Shown: positions 47,658 through 60,596 of the stretch, in pieces
Layout of the letters: the number at the start of each line of letters is the position of its first letter
Position numbering within the stretch: the first letter of the stretch is position 1
DNA from: Salticus scenicus
Taxonomy: Eukaryota > Arthropoda > Arachnida > Araneae > Salticidae
Reading direction: 5' to 3'
NCBI GenBank assembly: GCA_963930645.1
Contig: OZ005662.1
Location: 4,097,436 to 4,161,435, forward strand
Length of the DNA stretch: 64,000 nucleotides
Notes under the pieces: model-generated
Database searches by the model: none
The model's input: the letters and a program-made list of their open reading frames with translations, nothing else
What the model was told of the DNA's origin: nothing
Made by a program: the position numbers and the translations under genes

Positions 47658-49510
47658 CATTTAGTTCCTTTGAAGTTTGTTTTCAGAGGATCATAAGAAG
47701 TACGAAACAAAAAAATTTCAAAATTGTATGTTCTGGCCACCTGTTCATGATTTGAACCAGAAGCTGATAGGCACTAATTTTTGTAAGTTACAACTACATT
47801 TAAATTTACATAAAATTTTGTATATTATTTCCAGAGTAGAGCTGCTGCAAAATTTTTGTTACTGGCACACAGACAATCATTTTCAACACGTTTATGTTAC
47901 AAATGGTTATACATTGTAATGATACGCTTTCTAATCAAAGCATTTATATCCGCAGTACATTGATAGTACAAATATTAATATTGGGTATATTTTTAAGAAA
48001 TAAATAACATACAAATTAGAAAGAAAAGCCCACTGGTGGAGTTAGATATTTTCAAATGAAGTGAATCTACATCAGTGGTCGCGAAAGTGTTAAAAAAATT
48101 TTTGGACAGATATTATGCTAATGTTAGTCACCCTGTAATCATGCGATTTTCAGAAAAAGTTATACAAATATTGTAAAAGGTAAATGATATCATGTGTTAA
48201 AATTATAAAGTCATTCGTAGATTTTTATACTATGTACAGGATTGTTCAAAGTATTTCTGCTTTTCTTCAATTTGTGGTTAATCCCCTAATTTCACTTGTG
48301 ACTAAATCGATATTGGAAAATATGAGTATGAATGTATTTTGCTTGTCTAAAATATAAAGCCATTTCCTCTTGTTTTTTTTTTTTTTGTTTTGTTTTTTTT
48401 GTTTTTTTTCTTCAAAATTGTAAAAATGTTAAAAAAAAAAAAAAAAACTAATAGTTTGATTGTTCACAGTAAATTAAAAAAAATAATAATAATGTCTACG
48501 AATATTCATGTGAATGAAGAGATTCACTTAAAAGTTGATTAATTTTTTAAATGATACAAGATGTAAAATTGATTTGTTTTGCATAGTTTATAAAACCCAT
48601 TACTACTGTATATACCCGTTAAATTCTTTAACCTCTAATTTTTCAACTTATAGGAAAGTGACGAAACTTAACAACACAACAGAAAATGCATTTCGAGCAA
48701 TTTCCACTCATATACTTAATACCTGCTTTATATCACATAATTCACAGAGACAAAAATATACTGCCTTTATCTAGAATGAATAAGTGGTCATTTTCTAAAT
48801 ACTTTAAATAGAAATATAGATTTCCGAGCTACGCGCATAAGGCATGCCAATAAACTGAATAGACGAAATGATCGAGAATTTCTAGTCTACACATTTCTAA
48901 ATGGTGAAACAATATTCTGAATATTCTTAACATTCTGAATCTTTTGTATTGCGAGAAATTCTAGCTTGATTTTTGGCTTGAGAATTGGGTAATAAACAAA
49001 GATAAAAGTTGCTGAAACCCGCCTCTTGTATTCGCATTTATTTGCAGAGATTTTTTAATAACTTTGCCCTCGAGAATATAGACAAAGAATTTTAATAGGG
49101 GTTTCTAGAACTCGCTTTCAAAGGGGACTAGAATTTATAAGGATGACATGGAACTATTTTCTCTAGAGCCACAATTTTGATTCTAGATGTCAGTTACTGA
49201 ATTTTTTCTCAGTGTTGTATTTAAATATTTTGTGTAGCTTTCTAAACCAATAATTGAGGCAAATTATGTCGTTAAATAAAAAATAAAAACATTAAAAAAG
49301 CACAAATGAAAGAAGAAAATTTTGAAACTATACTGACGCTTATAGTTGTGAACATAGCACATTTTCGCTTCAGGAATTTTTTATTTTTTTATTTTTTATT
49401 TTTTACTTTATCAGGAAAACTGTTAAAGTTCTCTGAATAAATAAAATAAATATTTTTATTAAATTTTTTCCATTAGCCAAAAGCTGTTCAGTTGACAACT
49501 AGGCTGACGC

Positions 49511-49674
49511 CAGTGTTGCCAGATTGGGAACTTGTTATTCAATATTCACCTATAAATTTTTATTGCAACATTTGCCTAATCACTTCGAAGATAAATCGTC
49601 TATTATGTAAGTATCACTTCCCAAAATTATTGGTGATAGTTGAATTAAAAAAAGTCCCCAATCTGGCATCACTG
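49511..49674. mobile_element. 164-bp hAT MITE (right)
   Basis: Mirror of 22398-22561 with an exact 8-bp duplication GCTGACGC (49503-49510, 49675-49682). Confidence 0.9.
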
Positions 49675-52002
49675 GCTGACGCTTCGAAACTTCTTAAGTT
49701 CTTCCCCCAGTATTAAAAACAAAAAAACTTAAATATGATTTATTTATTTATTTATTTTTAAGCTTTCTAGGCAAGCATGGTCCAAGATCTGGAGCAAGCT
49801 TTGGGGTTTAGCTTTTCATTTCTTTTCTTTTTTATCATATTTAAATTCTTTTCTTTTTAATACTGAGGAAGGAACTGCAGAAGTTCAGAAACAGCTGTAT
49901 AATTTTAAAAATTATTTCTCTCATTCGTGCTTTTTAACGTTATTACTTTTGCTTTAACATTCCACAACAAAGTGCCTCTACATACATTTAATTAATCGTA
50001 TCATATTCTTTAGGGAACATACTTATTCGAATCTGTATAAGGTATGTTAATTTATTTATGTTTTGATCACTATATGTAGTAAATTATGCTTTAAAGAAAA
50101 TCCTGTCACAGACCGCATAAGTCCCTGCCTGAACATAAAGCAGTAGTTTTATTTAAGCTATTTTTAGTAAAAAGCATGTTATACAGAACTTTAATAACCT
50201 ATCACTTTCATGGCATTCTAAAGGTGTTTACGACAATGAGAACGGAAATAGAGAGACATAATATACAAAATCATGCCATAATTTATTTCAATTTTGTTGG
50301 ATACTTTTAACAAAAATATTTTGATAGGTAAAAATACATTTATCTAGTGAAATGTATATCATTTCTTTCTATCTCTTTATAAGAATAAAACTTCATATAT
50401 ATATTTAAAATAAAAATAAAATCTAATTTTTGTAAATTTTTTCTTCTATTTAAAACAAGTATCATAAACAGTGTCCCTAGTAATAAGTGTGCAAAAAAAT
50501 GAGATATTGCCCGATTAATATCGAAATAAGAACAATGTCAGAATATTGCATTTCACTGTTCACCAGAAAGATAAAAGCAGCTTTAGGCAATTAGCAGAAT
50601 CTTCTTAATTTAACTACCAATCGGAGGTGACTAGATGGTTCCTTCGAAAAAGGTATAATATGGTATGTCACTCATGCAACTTTCTGTTATCATGTATTTG
50701 AATACAATAAAAAATAATCGTATTAAAAAATCAGTGTTGATAATTTGGCGTCAAACAATATTTTGTCTATATTATGGGTATGAGAAAGAAATTATTATAC
50801 CTAAACAAACTTCCTAGATTTTGTAATATATAGTACAGCATTTCTATCAATTACATTCAAAAGAAAAGAATGATTTGCTTAATTTTAGGTAGTCCTGTAC
50901 ATTATCTTTAAATAATATATGGGATCTATTATCTTTAAATAATACACAGCACCTATTATCTTTAAGTAATATACACATTGAATAATGTGCTTTAAAAATT
51001 TAGTACAGTATGAAAAACGCATAAAGAAACGTAAAATGCACTTTCTGAAATTTCCTAGCAAAGCCTTAATGTAACGTAATGTTTTTTGTTTTGTGTGGCC
51101 CTGTAAAGGAATGGTGAATGATTTTGAAACCTTAATTTATTATACATACAAAAAATATGTGTTTATTTCATTTTCTTTTGTGAGTCTAAAGATGGTAAAC
51201 TGTACAGAAATTTTTTCCACATACATAATACATTTGAGTTTTCGTGATTGTCTTTGTAGACGAACTAGTTTGATTTTTAACAAAAGTTAAATAGCATTCC
51301 CATATGACACAGATTTAAAATACTGACTTTGAAATTCCTGCTAATAATTGTCCTTGAGTGAAGGTGGTAACAGATGCACACAGACCAACCGATAAAAACC
51401 AGATTTACTGATTTTGGGGACCTCTAAACATGTAAATACATTAAAATCTCAGTTTAGAAAATTGGACCCAAAAATAATACTTTCTCTAACTTACATGGGT
51501 AAAAGAAAGTAAAAAGATTTGTTGCTTTATAAAACCCGAGCAAAAATATTTGAAGTAAATTTGATATTTAGTACATTAGTGTCTTTTTTTTTTTTTTTTT
51601 TTTTTCAATATACCATAAATTCTACAATTTCCCTCAATATAATCGATTATAATCTAATTGTGAGGCCCCTGACTTTGCTGGGCTCCTCCCAACCAGGTTG
51701 GGGGGGGGGTACAGGGGGCTGTTGCTACGACCCTGGCTTCACTTAACACTTGAGTTGAATCATTTGTTTGTCTGTTACATATGAAGTTATACTAAAAGAT
51801 TATTTATATTACTTATTATTATTTATTATTATTAGAAAGAATGTTATACTAAAACATACTAAAAGATATATTTATGCTAAAATAATAGTGAAATGATTCA
51901 GAACAATGTTCAGACATACGTTGTTCCTTGGGACATGTCCCATGGTACAATCACCACACGGTTTAAATAAAATCAAAATGGCGGTCAGTCAAAATGCAGT
52001 AT

Positions 52003-52186
52003 CAGTGGCGGATCCAGAACTTGACTTTTGGGGGGGGGCTGAGATTTTTCAAAATGTTATTCTAGACAAATAAAAAATTTACAATTGCAATATTCAATGG
52101 TGAATGTCAGTGTTTTTTTTTTTTTTTTTTCTTTTGGGGGGGGGGGGGCTTCAGCCCCTAGCCCCTCCCCCTTAAATCCGCCACTG
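52003..52186. mobile_element. 184-bp hAT MITE, right arm only
   Basis: CAGTGGCGGATCCAG and TAAATCCGCCACTG ends, exact duplication TGCAGTAT (51995-52002, 52187-52194), G runs and a T run inside. Left arm at 20070-20085 shows the single uninterrupted ATACTGCA. Confidence 0.93.
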
Positions 52187-52785
52187 TGCAGTATCATTAC
52201 TTTCTCATAACCAAAACATTTAAAAATCTTCTGTTCAATATCCATTTAAAATTGAGTTAAATAATTTTATAAATACTAATTCAGAAATTGAAATTAGAAT
52301 GAGAAAGATATTTACTTTTAAGTAATGAAATTTATTTTTACTTTTCAAGTTAATTGTTCAGTGTTTCTGATGCTGGTTTTTTACTCTGCTGTTATATATT
52401 TGTTAAAAATACAATTAGAAATAAAATAATAATAATAATAAAAATTGATGTTGCCAATAGACTTTGAGAAATTGTCAGTGTCCCAAGGTACGTGCCAAAT
52501 TTTGATGAAAATTGATATCTCAAAAAGGACTCTAAAGATTTTTTTTTTTTTTAATTGCTACTTAAACCCCTTTTAAGATATCCTTTCTCATGTATAATGT
52601 TATTATTACAGAAAATTAAGTCTTTCTGATTAAGTAAATCAGTTTTAGATCACAGGGAAAAACAGCTGTAACTTTTCTTTTTTCTTTAACTTGCTATGTA
52701 AGCCCTGTTTTATATGACTACACATGTATCAGATTTCTCTTTTAAGGAAATTGTTAGGTGTCTAATTTGTGAGGTTGGTTATATG

Positions 52786-53994
52786 CAGGGTTGGCAAGTT
52801 TCTTCCAAAGTGGAAAAAAATCATGGAAAAATCTGTCTGGAAGAAATGAAAGAAACTGTTTTTCTTTAAGATTTATTATATAAATTGTATTGTAATTAAC
52901 GTATTTTTCAGATTAATAACTTTAAGTAAATTCATTTACACCTATAAAAATTTAATTATTAATTATGTATGCTGAATTAATAATTACATGAGATTTTTAG
53001 GCAAGATCATATCACATACCAAAATACTCAAAATCCATTAAAGAAATTGATTTTACTTTAACCAGTTTAAAGTTTTATTATTTAAACAATGTTATTTCTT
53101 TAACAGGTAATTAAATAGTATTTATCACTTTCCACTACTTTCTAATAGAAAACATTTAGTAATTAATTAAGGGAAAAAGTGTGCGATAATTACTGTACTA
53201 CAAAATAACATCATATCCTAATTTTCTATACTGCAGTGCAACACAGTATAATCAAAAGATGTTAGCAGTTAAATATTGAAATTGGTTTCTCAACTTAGAA
53301 AGGATAAAGGAAAAATATTCTTATAAAATCCTGGATAACTTGTAGAGGAGTTCAAAAATATTTTGACGCATACGTATAATTCACTGGTTTACCAGTTTAG
53401 AATTAAAACAAATGATTGTATTCTTAAAAAAAAAAAAAAAAAATAGTGGACAAATATTTTGTTTAAAAATTATATTAACTAATTAACTATTATAACTTGT
53501 ACTATTGTATTTGAATTGAACGTATAATAATATGTGATAGTATCTATGCAAAAAAAGTTTTAGTCTTTTAAAATAAACATTGAAATATGAATGCTAGTAC
53601 ACATAAGAGCTAGTAGCTAATATATAATTATATTTTCTTTTCTAATTTGACATATTGCACAATAACCTTTGCGTATAAAATAATATACTATTTTTATATT
53701 TAATTTTTTTTTTTTTTTTAAATGGAAATGGTAGAAAGAAATAAGTTAAAAAACACCCTCTATATCCTACAGTAGTAAAATCTCATCACCTGTAAATATT
53801 TACAGTTTGTTATTAAATAACTTATTTTTAATATTAATTAAATAATAGAGTTTAGATATTATATTATGTTCTGAGTTTAATTATTTTATATTGGTAGTTA
53901 ATATATTGTTTCTGGAACATCTGTTTTGTGTTCTCTTGGTTTCTTCCGGTTATTTTCCAGTTTCTTCCACTGTCCTGGAAGAAACCCAACCCTG
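52786..53994. mobile_element. hAT element S (right)
   Basis: Mirror of 18269-19475, 1209 bp, with perfect CAGGGTTGG and CCAACCCTG ends and duplication GTTATATG (52778-52785, 53995-54002). Both termini are intact here. Confidence 0.92.
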
Positions 53995-54079
53995 GTTATA
54001 TGTCTTTTGATCACATTGTCTGCAAAAAAATGCATATAATACTTGTAATAGTCGGTAATAGAAATGTGGTTCTTTCACA

Positions 54080-54115
<36 letters not shown>

Positions 54116-54319
54116 AAAAGAAAAATAGAAACTTTAGTTCTGCAAACATACATCGGAAACCTTTTAATTTTCAGAGAGCAATTCATGGACACTTTTTATC
54201 TAGAAATATTTTGTACTTCATTCGATTTTTATTCTGCTTTATTGAAACAGACTATTCAAAAAATAGTTATAATTAATATATGTTTATATATATTATTCAT
54301 CAATTTATCAACCATGAAT

Positions 54320-54457
54320 ATTTATTTAAAGAAATTGGAGTGCAAGGCTGATTTTTTTATGCCTACTATGTGTAAAATGCCAGAGCTGGGAATCGAACCC
54401 TGGCACTCCACTTACTGTGCAGTTGCTGTGCCACTTAGCCATCTGGCTGATTACCAA
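54320..54457 (-). mobile_element. tRNA-derived SINE (right, minus)
   Basis: Mirror of 17814-17950. B box visible as GGAATCGAACCC on the plus strand. Confidence 0.72.
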
Positions 54458-54478
54458 ATGTGTGAGAAATGCTGAATT

Positions 54479-54612
54479 GGTAATCAGCCAGGGTGATTCA
54501 GTGGCAGAGCATCCACATGATAAGTGGAGTACCAGGGTTCAGTTCCCGGCTCTGGCATTCTTCATATAGTTGGCATGAAAATATCTGATTACACTCCAAT
54601 TTCTTTAAATTA
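54479..54612 (+). mobile_element. tRNA-derived SINE (right, plus)
   Basis: Mirror of 17657-17790. A-box-like GATTCAGTGGCAGAGC and B-box-like GGGTTCAGTTCCC. Confidence 0.7.
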
Positions 54613-54707
54613 ATAAAAAATATACATATGAGGTGCCTACTAGAAATCTATTCTCACCAATTTAACAGCTGAATGACTGCAGGTACTCTAATAAAAGTAG
54701 TGTCTAG

Positions 54708-55385
54708 CAGTGTTAGAAATAAGCGGTCGTAGTCATATTTTGCGACCAGATTTTTCATTTTGACACCTAGAATTCCAATCATAGGTGCCATATTTGGCAC
54801 CTGGATTTTTTCCTCATCATATCTAATAATTTTCCTGATCCCATCAGTCTGTAAACAAGTCTTATTTCATCATATTCCTCAATCCTGCCACAGGACTCAT
54901 AGATGATTGGCTGTTGAAATCAAGCTTACAACAGTTTTCAATGTCAGGCTGTGATTGGTTCTTAGAAAGCCAAGCTCATCGTTGATGTGGCAAGCAACCA
55001 TTCAACATATGGTTTGGAGCAAGTAGCAGTGTTTTCTTATCTTGAGAATTTTAAACTCTTACTTCTTAACTCCACTCATCAGTTTAGTTCGCTGTAAACA
55101 TGTACACGTGTTTATTATTTTATGCTTATTTTGAGTATCTTCTGGGTAAAGAATGAATTTGATTTTAAATATGTGCGTTTAATATTGTCATTGTAATTAC
55201 ATTCTTTACGTAAATATTTTTAATATAATCTTGCATATATATTATTTACAAGTTTATTCTTTATTATTATTTTAATGTGCATATTTAATTATGGATGGCA
55301 CGTAGATTTTTCATTTTGACACCCAAAAATATTAATCTAGGCGTCATTTTGACGCCTAGTTTCAAAATTCTTATTTCTAACACTG
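54708..55385. mobile_element. hAT element D2 (right)
   Basis: Mirror of 16884-17561 with identical length (678 bp). Target duplication GTGTCTAG (54700-54707) and GTGTCTAA (55386-55393). Confidence 0.85.
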
Positions 55386-55501
55386 GTGTCTAAGTATAGT
55401 AACTTGGCTATGAGCTATAGTTGATATGAAAATATCAGCCTTACACTCCAATTTCTTTAAATTAATAAAAATAAATAAATTTTTAAATAAAAAAATATAT
55501 A

Positions 55502-56648
55502 CAGGGTGCCCATTAAATTCTGTTCTCGCCAATTTAACTGCTGAATGACTACAGCTACTGTAATAAAAAGTAGTGTCTGGATGTAGAAACTTGACTATGA
55601 GCTATAACATGTGACTTTTTATAGTGCCCCTGGTGGAAAACGGGAGAGTTAACATTCTTAATCTGAAAATGGTACACGATAGAAAAAAAGCTAATTAAAA
55701 AGTTATAATGCATCATCGATTTAGTAGGAAATTACACCTTGTAAACCTGAATGCTAAAAAACTGAACACTTAAAATGTGCATTTGTTTGTTCACATTTTT
55801 CTATACTGTGATGTGATAAAATGATCTAAGGAGGAAAATAAACAAGTAGTTATGACAAGATTATCTCGATGTTCAAACTTCCATCCATCAGTGGCGATGT
55901 ATATTTGGAACCTTGTTTAAATTTGACATTGATAGAAGTTTAAAAATAAAAAATAAAGGTATCATGGGAAAACTTTTTTTTTTTTTTTTTTTTGAAGATT
56001 GTTTTATTATGTCACAGTGTTGGAAAAAGTAGACAAACAAATGCACATTTTAAGCGTTTATTTTTAGCATTCAGGTGTGCAATGTTAGGCTCCCAACTAA
56101 ATTGATGATGCTGTATAACTTAGTAATTAATTTTTTCCCCTATCTTATACTTTTTTTGACATACCAGGTAATGCTAATAGCAGTCGCATCTAATAGCAAA
56201 TAGTCACTATAGCATGTCTGGTAACACATATGCTATGTAAAATTCAAATAAGGTTCCAGGTGTGAATTGCAGTTGGTGGACAAAAGTTTAAAAATAAAAA
56301 ATAAAGGTATGAAAACTTTTTATTTATTTATTTATTTTTTTTTTTTTAAAGGTTGTTTTATTATGTCACTGGGTTGGAAAATCTAGAAAAATAAATGCAC
56401 ATTCTAAACATTTATTTTTAGCATTCAGGTCTACACAGTGTCTCTTCCTACTAAATTGATGATGCTCTATAACTATGTAATTCATTTTCCCCCTATCTTA
56501 TACCTTTTTTGACATACCAGATAGCACTAATAGCAGTTGTATCTAATAACATATAGTCACTTTACTATATCTAGACACCACTTTTATAACAATAGCTGCA
56601 GCTATTCAGTAGTTAAATGGGTGAAAATCTACTTAAGTAAGCACCCTG
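55502..56648. mobile_element. mariner-like non-autonomous element (right)
   Basis: Mirror of 15634-16768, 1147 bp, with TA on both sides and the same internal duplication. Length difference is in A/T runs near 55975-55995 and 56318-56350. Confidence 0.75.
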
Positions 56649-57114
56649 TATATATTATTTTATTGAACTAATGATATTGTTTATATATTATTGCAGGCAC
56701 AGAAGTTTCTGGTGTTTCCTCTCAAGAAATATTTCTTATTTACTAAAACAGATAATATTCAATGATATTCAAGGCTGATAATATATATTTTCCTCATGTA
56801 TCCATGCACAAATATTCTGTTTCTATAAATAAGCAATATACAGTTCAAGGCACTACTTTAGTCTGATTTTTTTTCTTTCTGCTAATACGATTCAACAGTA
56901 TTGCTATCTTAATGCCTTATAATTTTCATGCATTTTATCTATAAATAAGTATTATTGTCTCAGCATTTTTACATTCATAACATTAATTTAATGTAATTTC
57001 TAAACCTTACTAATTTCTAATAATTCCATGAATTTCTGAAAGAAAGAATGAATTGTAAGAAATGAAATATATAGATATAGATAAATCTTTTTCAGGTGCA
57101 AAATTGTAAAAAAA

Positions 57115-57148
<34 letters not shown>

Positions 57149-57530
57149 TATATGTAATTGTTAGGAATTTAAGTTAGATTACGTCACTTTATCTTTTTAG
57201 AAGCAGAAATTAGAAGAAAATATTAACAAATTATAAAATAAAAATTATTTTAGACTTTTATGTATGTAATGAATTTTTACACCTCTAATAATGGGAAAAC
57301 ATTCATCTTCAACGTATGGTGTCAAAGATTTTTTTGTATAATTAACTTTATTACCCATTTGTATATTTAAATAGCAAGAATGGCTTTCATTTAGGATATA
57401 GAAACTGAAAAACTTTCTCAGGAATATGATTCAAGTGAAAGCTTACTTGTTTATATGAAGGGAGGAAAAAATTAGTTGGAAAATATGCAATAAAAAATGT
57501 ACCCAAAAGAGTAATTTAACAAAATACCTT

Positions 57531-58142
57531 TTGTATCCATTCGTATGTAAAGAATGCAATAAAGAATTTTCTTCTAAACACAGTTTAAAGAGTCATTACC
57601 TTCGAATTTATGTCATGGAAGAACCTTTAATGTGTAACACATGCAAAAAGATATTTCTACGAAAATGTGATTTAAATGTACATATTCGCATACATACGAA
57701 GGAAAAACCTTATATTTGTGAAGTATGCAGCAAAGGATTTTCTCAAAGAGGTCATTTAACTATGCATTTTCGCAGTCATACAGGAGAAAAGCCATTCATT
57801 TGTGATGTATGCAGTAAACGATTTTCTGAGAAATCTAAATTGAAACAGCATTTTCGTATCCATACAAAAGAGACTCCTTACGCCTGTGAGATATGTAATA
57901 GAAGATTCACTTTTAGGCAAAGTTTGAATATGCACCTTTTAGTACATACTCAAGAAAAACCTTTTATCTGTGAAATATGTAATAAAGGATTTTCTAGAAA
58001 AGCTTATTTAAATGATCACCTATTTGTTCATAATAAAGACAAACCTCATGTCTGTGAAATATGTAATAAAGGCTTCTCTCAAAAAAGGAATTTAAGGAGA
58101 CACCTTCGTACTCATAGCTCAGAAAAATTCCCTTCATTATGA
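57531..58142 (+). CDS. C2H2 zinc-finger ORF, right-arm copy
   Basis: 203 codons ending in TGA, probable nucleic-acid-binding protein. Six intact C2H2 fingers with C-x2-C-x12-H-x3-H spacing start at Cys35, 63, 91, 119, 147 and 175, joined by TxEKP-type linkers (HTKEKPY, HTGEKPF, HTQEKPF). Finger 1 (Cys6, Cys9, His22) has Tyr where the last His belongs. The first codon is TTG, not ATG; the frame is open back to a TGA at 57456-57458, and the upstream codons 57477-57530 look like another decayed finger. The nearest in-frame ATG is codon 29. A real start would therefore need an upstream exon or that internal Met. No KRAB, SCAN, BTB or ZAD domain is visible. Genomic C2H2 gene or retained fragment; expression is unknown. 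It matches the left copy at all but one base. Confidence 0.7.
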   Translation: MYPFVCKECNKEFSSKHSLKSHYLRIYVMEEPLMCNTCKKIFLRKCDLNVHIRIHTKEKPYICEVCSKGFSQRGHLTMHFRSHTGEKPFICDVCSKRFSEKSKLKQHFRIHTKETPYACEICNRRFTFRQSLNMHLLVHTQEKPFICEICNKGFSRKAYLNDHLFVHNKDKPHVCEICNKGFSQKRNLRRHLRTHSSEKFPSL

Positions 58143-58422
58143 AGTTTGCAATCAGAGATTTTCAGTTAAATAAGATTTAGTAATACACCATCAATATATT
58201 CATATTAAAGTGAAATCTTACATTTGTAAAGTTTGCCATAAAGGTTTTGCTCTTAAGTATTTTTTTTAAAGACATCTTCCTATTTATATGAATGAGAATA
58301 TTTTCTTTTGTCAGATACGTACCATGGGGAGAGTTTCTTGTCGAAACTTATTTAAGACACGTCTTAGTAAGACTCATTTGGAGAGAAGAAAACACCCACA
58401 GATTGATACAAATGCAAGTTAA
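58143..58422 (+). pseudogene. Decayed extra zinc fingers downstream of ZF ORF, right arm
   Basis: Just past the TGA, a shifted frame reads YEVCNQRFSVK, stop, DLVIHHQYIH, then SYICKVCHKGFALKYFF, stop, RHLPIYM. These are two more C2H2 fingers broken by a frameshift and two stops. The frame then runs open to a TAA at 58420-58422. The ancestral gene had at least nine fingers. Confidence 0.65.
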
Positions 58423-59681
58423 AAAACTTAGATTTACTGATATAATTATGTAATAAAGAATTATCTGAAATGTCAAATTTAACTGTGTGTTATTGTATTT
58501 ATTGTTGAACTTAAAAAATATGTTATTTATTATTAAAAATTTTTAAAAAAGAAACTTTCTTTTGACAGTATGCAATGAATTTTATTGAAATATTGTTTAA
58601 TTAAACAATTGTATGTATGTTTGAAAGGAATCACACTTTTGTGTGTGTGTGTGTGCTGAAATGTTTAACAGTATATGATGCAAAAAGTTTTCTCAGACAT
58701 TTTTTAAATCAAGTGCCTCGAAATTGACTATATTTTTCTCCTTGAAAACTTTATTATATTTGCCTTAAACAATGTTGAAAAGAACTTTAGTTATTGTTGT
58801 TAACATGATAAACACACTTTTTAGGTAGTTTAAAGCAAAATTAATTTTGTTAATTGTGCACACATTTTTCAATTTCAAGAAAATAGCTAGTGAGATATTT
58901 TACAACATCTTTAAATATTTGGAACATGTGACCATCTTCCTGTAATATTCTATATTTCATTTTAATGTTTACTTACATAATTTTATTATTACTATTTCTA
59001 AATTTGCATCATTTTTTCCCGTCATTATTACAATATTATAATAAGCTTCTGTTCTGATAATATTTTTTCTTCAATATGTTATTATTTTTCTAAATATTTA
59101 TTATGTAATTTGTAAAGATGAATTTTTTATTATATTAAATGCAGTGCATGAATTCCTTAAAAATGTTATTATTATAAATTAGTTTATGAAATATAAATCT
59201 GATGTATGCAAGTTATTTTGGGCTTGTAACAGTCTTCTGCCTGCTTACATATCTAAATTGTATACAAATTTAATAACATTCAGTCTTGTACATATTATGT
59301 GAATAATAAATGAATTAGGTCATGTAATGAAAGTTTCTCATACATTTACTTTTCTATTACATATGTCAGTACTCATAACACACACACACTCTAAGCTGAA
59401 ACACTGAACTCCTATCTGTAAATAAAAATAAGCATTCTGACCAATGAGACCATCTAGTGAAGTAAAAGAATACTATAGCTACTGTTGGGCCGTGGACGAT
59501 TGATCCCTGGTTGGCAAAGTGCCAGGATGATTCCACTCACGCTCTGGGAGGCACAGCAATGAAGAGAGAGGGGAATTTTTTCTATTATTCTTGTTTCTTC
59601 TGTTATGTGTAGAATCATTAATACTCCTGCTTTGTTTTGTTTTATTTCTTTCTGTATAACAGTTTATTTATATTGGAACAA

Positions 59682-59804
59682 ATGGATCATACATCTGGTA
59701 CAAGTTCTCGGATTAAACCTCTCCATAGTGAATCGAAGCGTATTCTACATAAGGTCATTAAATTTTGCGATGAAGAAGCTTTAGAAGGAGAAGTTATTGT
59801 TTGA
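59682..59804 (+). CDS. 40-residue ORF, possible transposase N-terminus fragment
   Basis: ATG (59682) to TGA (59802). The peptide includes SSRIKPLHSESKRI and VIKFCDEEAL. I infer a resemblance to the N-terminal start of some Tc1/IS630-type arthropod transposases, which have similar SE-x-R-x-I-x-NV segments, but this is from memory and weak. No catalytic region follows; downstream is the 27-bp minisatellite. The left-arm mirror has ATA in place of ATG. Confidence 0.3.
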   Translation: MDHTSGTSSRIKPLHSESKRILHKVIKFCDEEALEGEVIV

Positions 59805-59923
59805 AGAATTTTAATTATTTCTTCAAGAATTTTCATAATAAATATCAAAATGAAAGTAAGTGTGAAATTTTTAAAGCAACATCCAATTTTAAATAGTGCC
59901 ATTTTAAATAGTTTGTTCATTCG

Positions 59924-60032
59924 GTGCAACTTGCACATTAATCCAGTGAGGTACAACTTGCACATTAGTCCCTTTAGGTACCAACTTTCACATTAGTCCC
60001 TTTAGGTACAACTTTCACATTAGTCTCCTTTA
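59924..60032. repeat. 27-bp minisatellite, 4 copies (right)
   Basis: Mirror of 12278-12354 with one additional unit. One unit carries an extra C (GGTACCAACTTTC). Confidence 0.85.
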
Positions 60033-60042
60033 AATATAGTGA

Positions 60043-60055
60043 CCAGCGAAGCTGG
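60043..60055 (+). repeat. CCAGC/GCTGG hairpin (right)
   Basis: Mirror of 12250-12262 in GTGACCAGCGAAGCTGGCAG. Confidence 0.3.
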
Positions 60056-60596
60056 CAGAGCATTCGTTGATTCACTACCTTAACTGATTTCACATTCCGT
60101 CATTTTTGACAAGTTTATATACTACTAGTTAGTAAATAATAATTGACATAATTTTTTAATTAGTGTTACACACTTCAAAAGTTTCAAAATACTGACAAAG
60201 CTTTTATTTTTAATTTTAAATGAGTAATATTTATATTGAAATCTAAAACTATCCCTTTATTATATTATCATTTTTTCTTTCTTTTAATTAATCGTAAAAT
60301 ATTTATATAACCAGGTATTCAAGAATCAGTTCAAAGAAGGAAAAGAAATGCAATCAGTGAGTTTATAATTTTTTTCATACCCATAAACAAACACATCCCT
60401 AGGTACTACGGACATTCCTATTTTATAAATGGACCAACCCTTTTCACTCATGTGCAGATGACGCCAGGGATCATCCTTCTGCAGTTTATCAGTAATGCAT
60501 AACACTACTGAAACAAATCAAATAAATTCTTCTCTTATCAATATAATTTTGATAATATAGTAGAATGAGAAAATTTAGTAGAGGATTTGGATGCAA

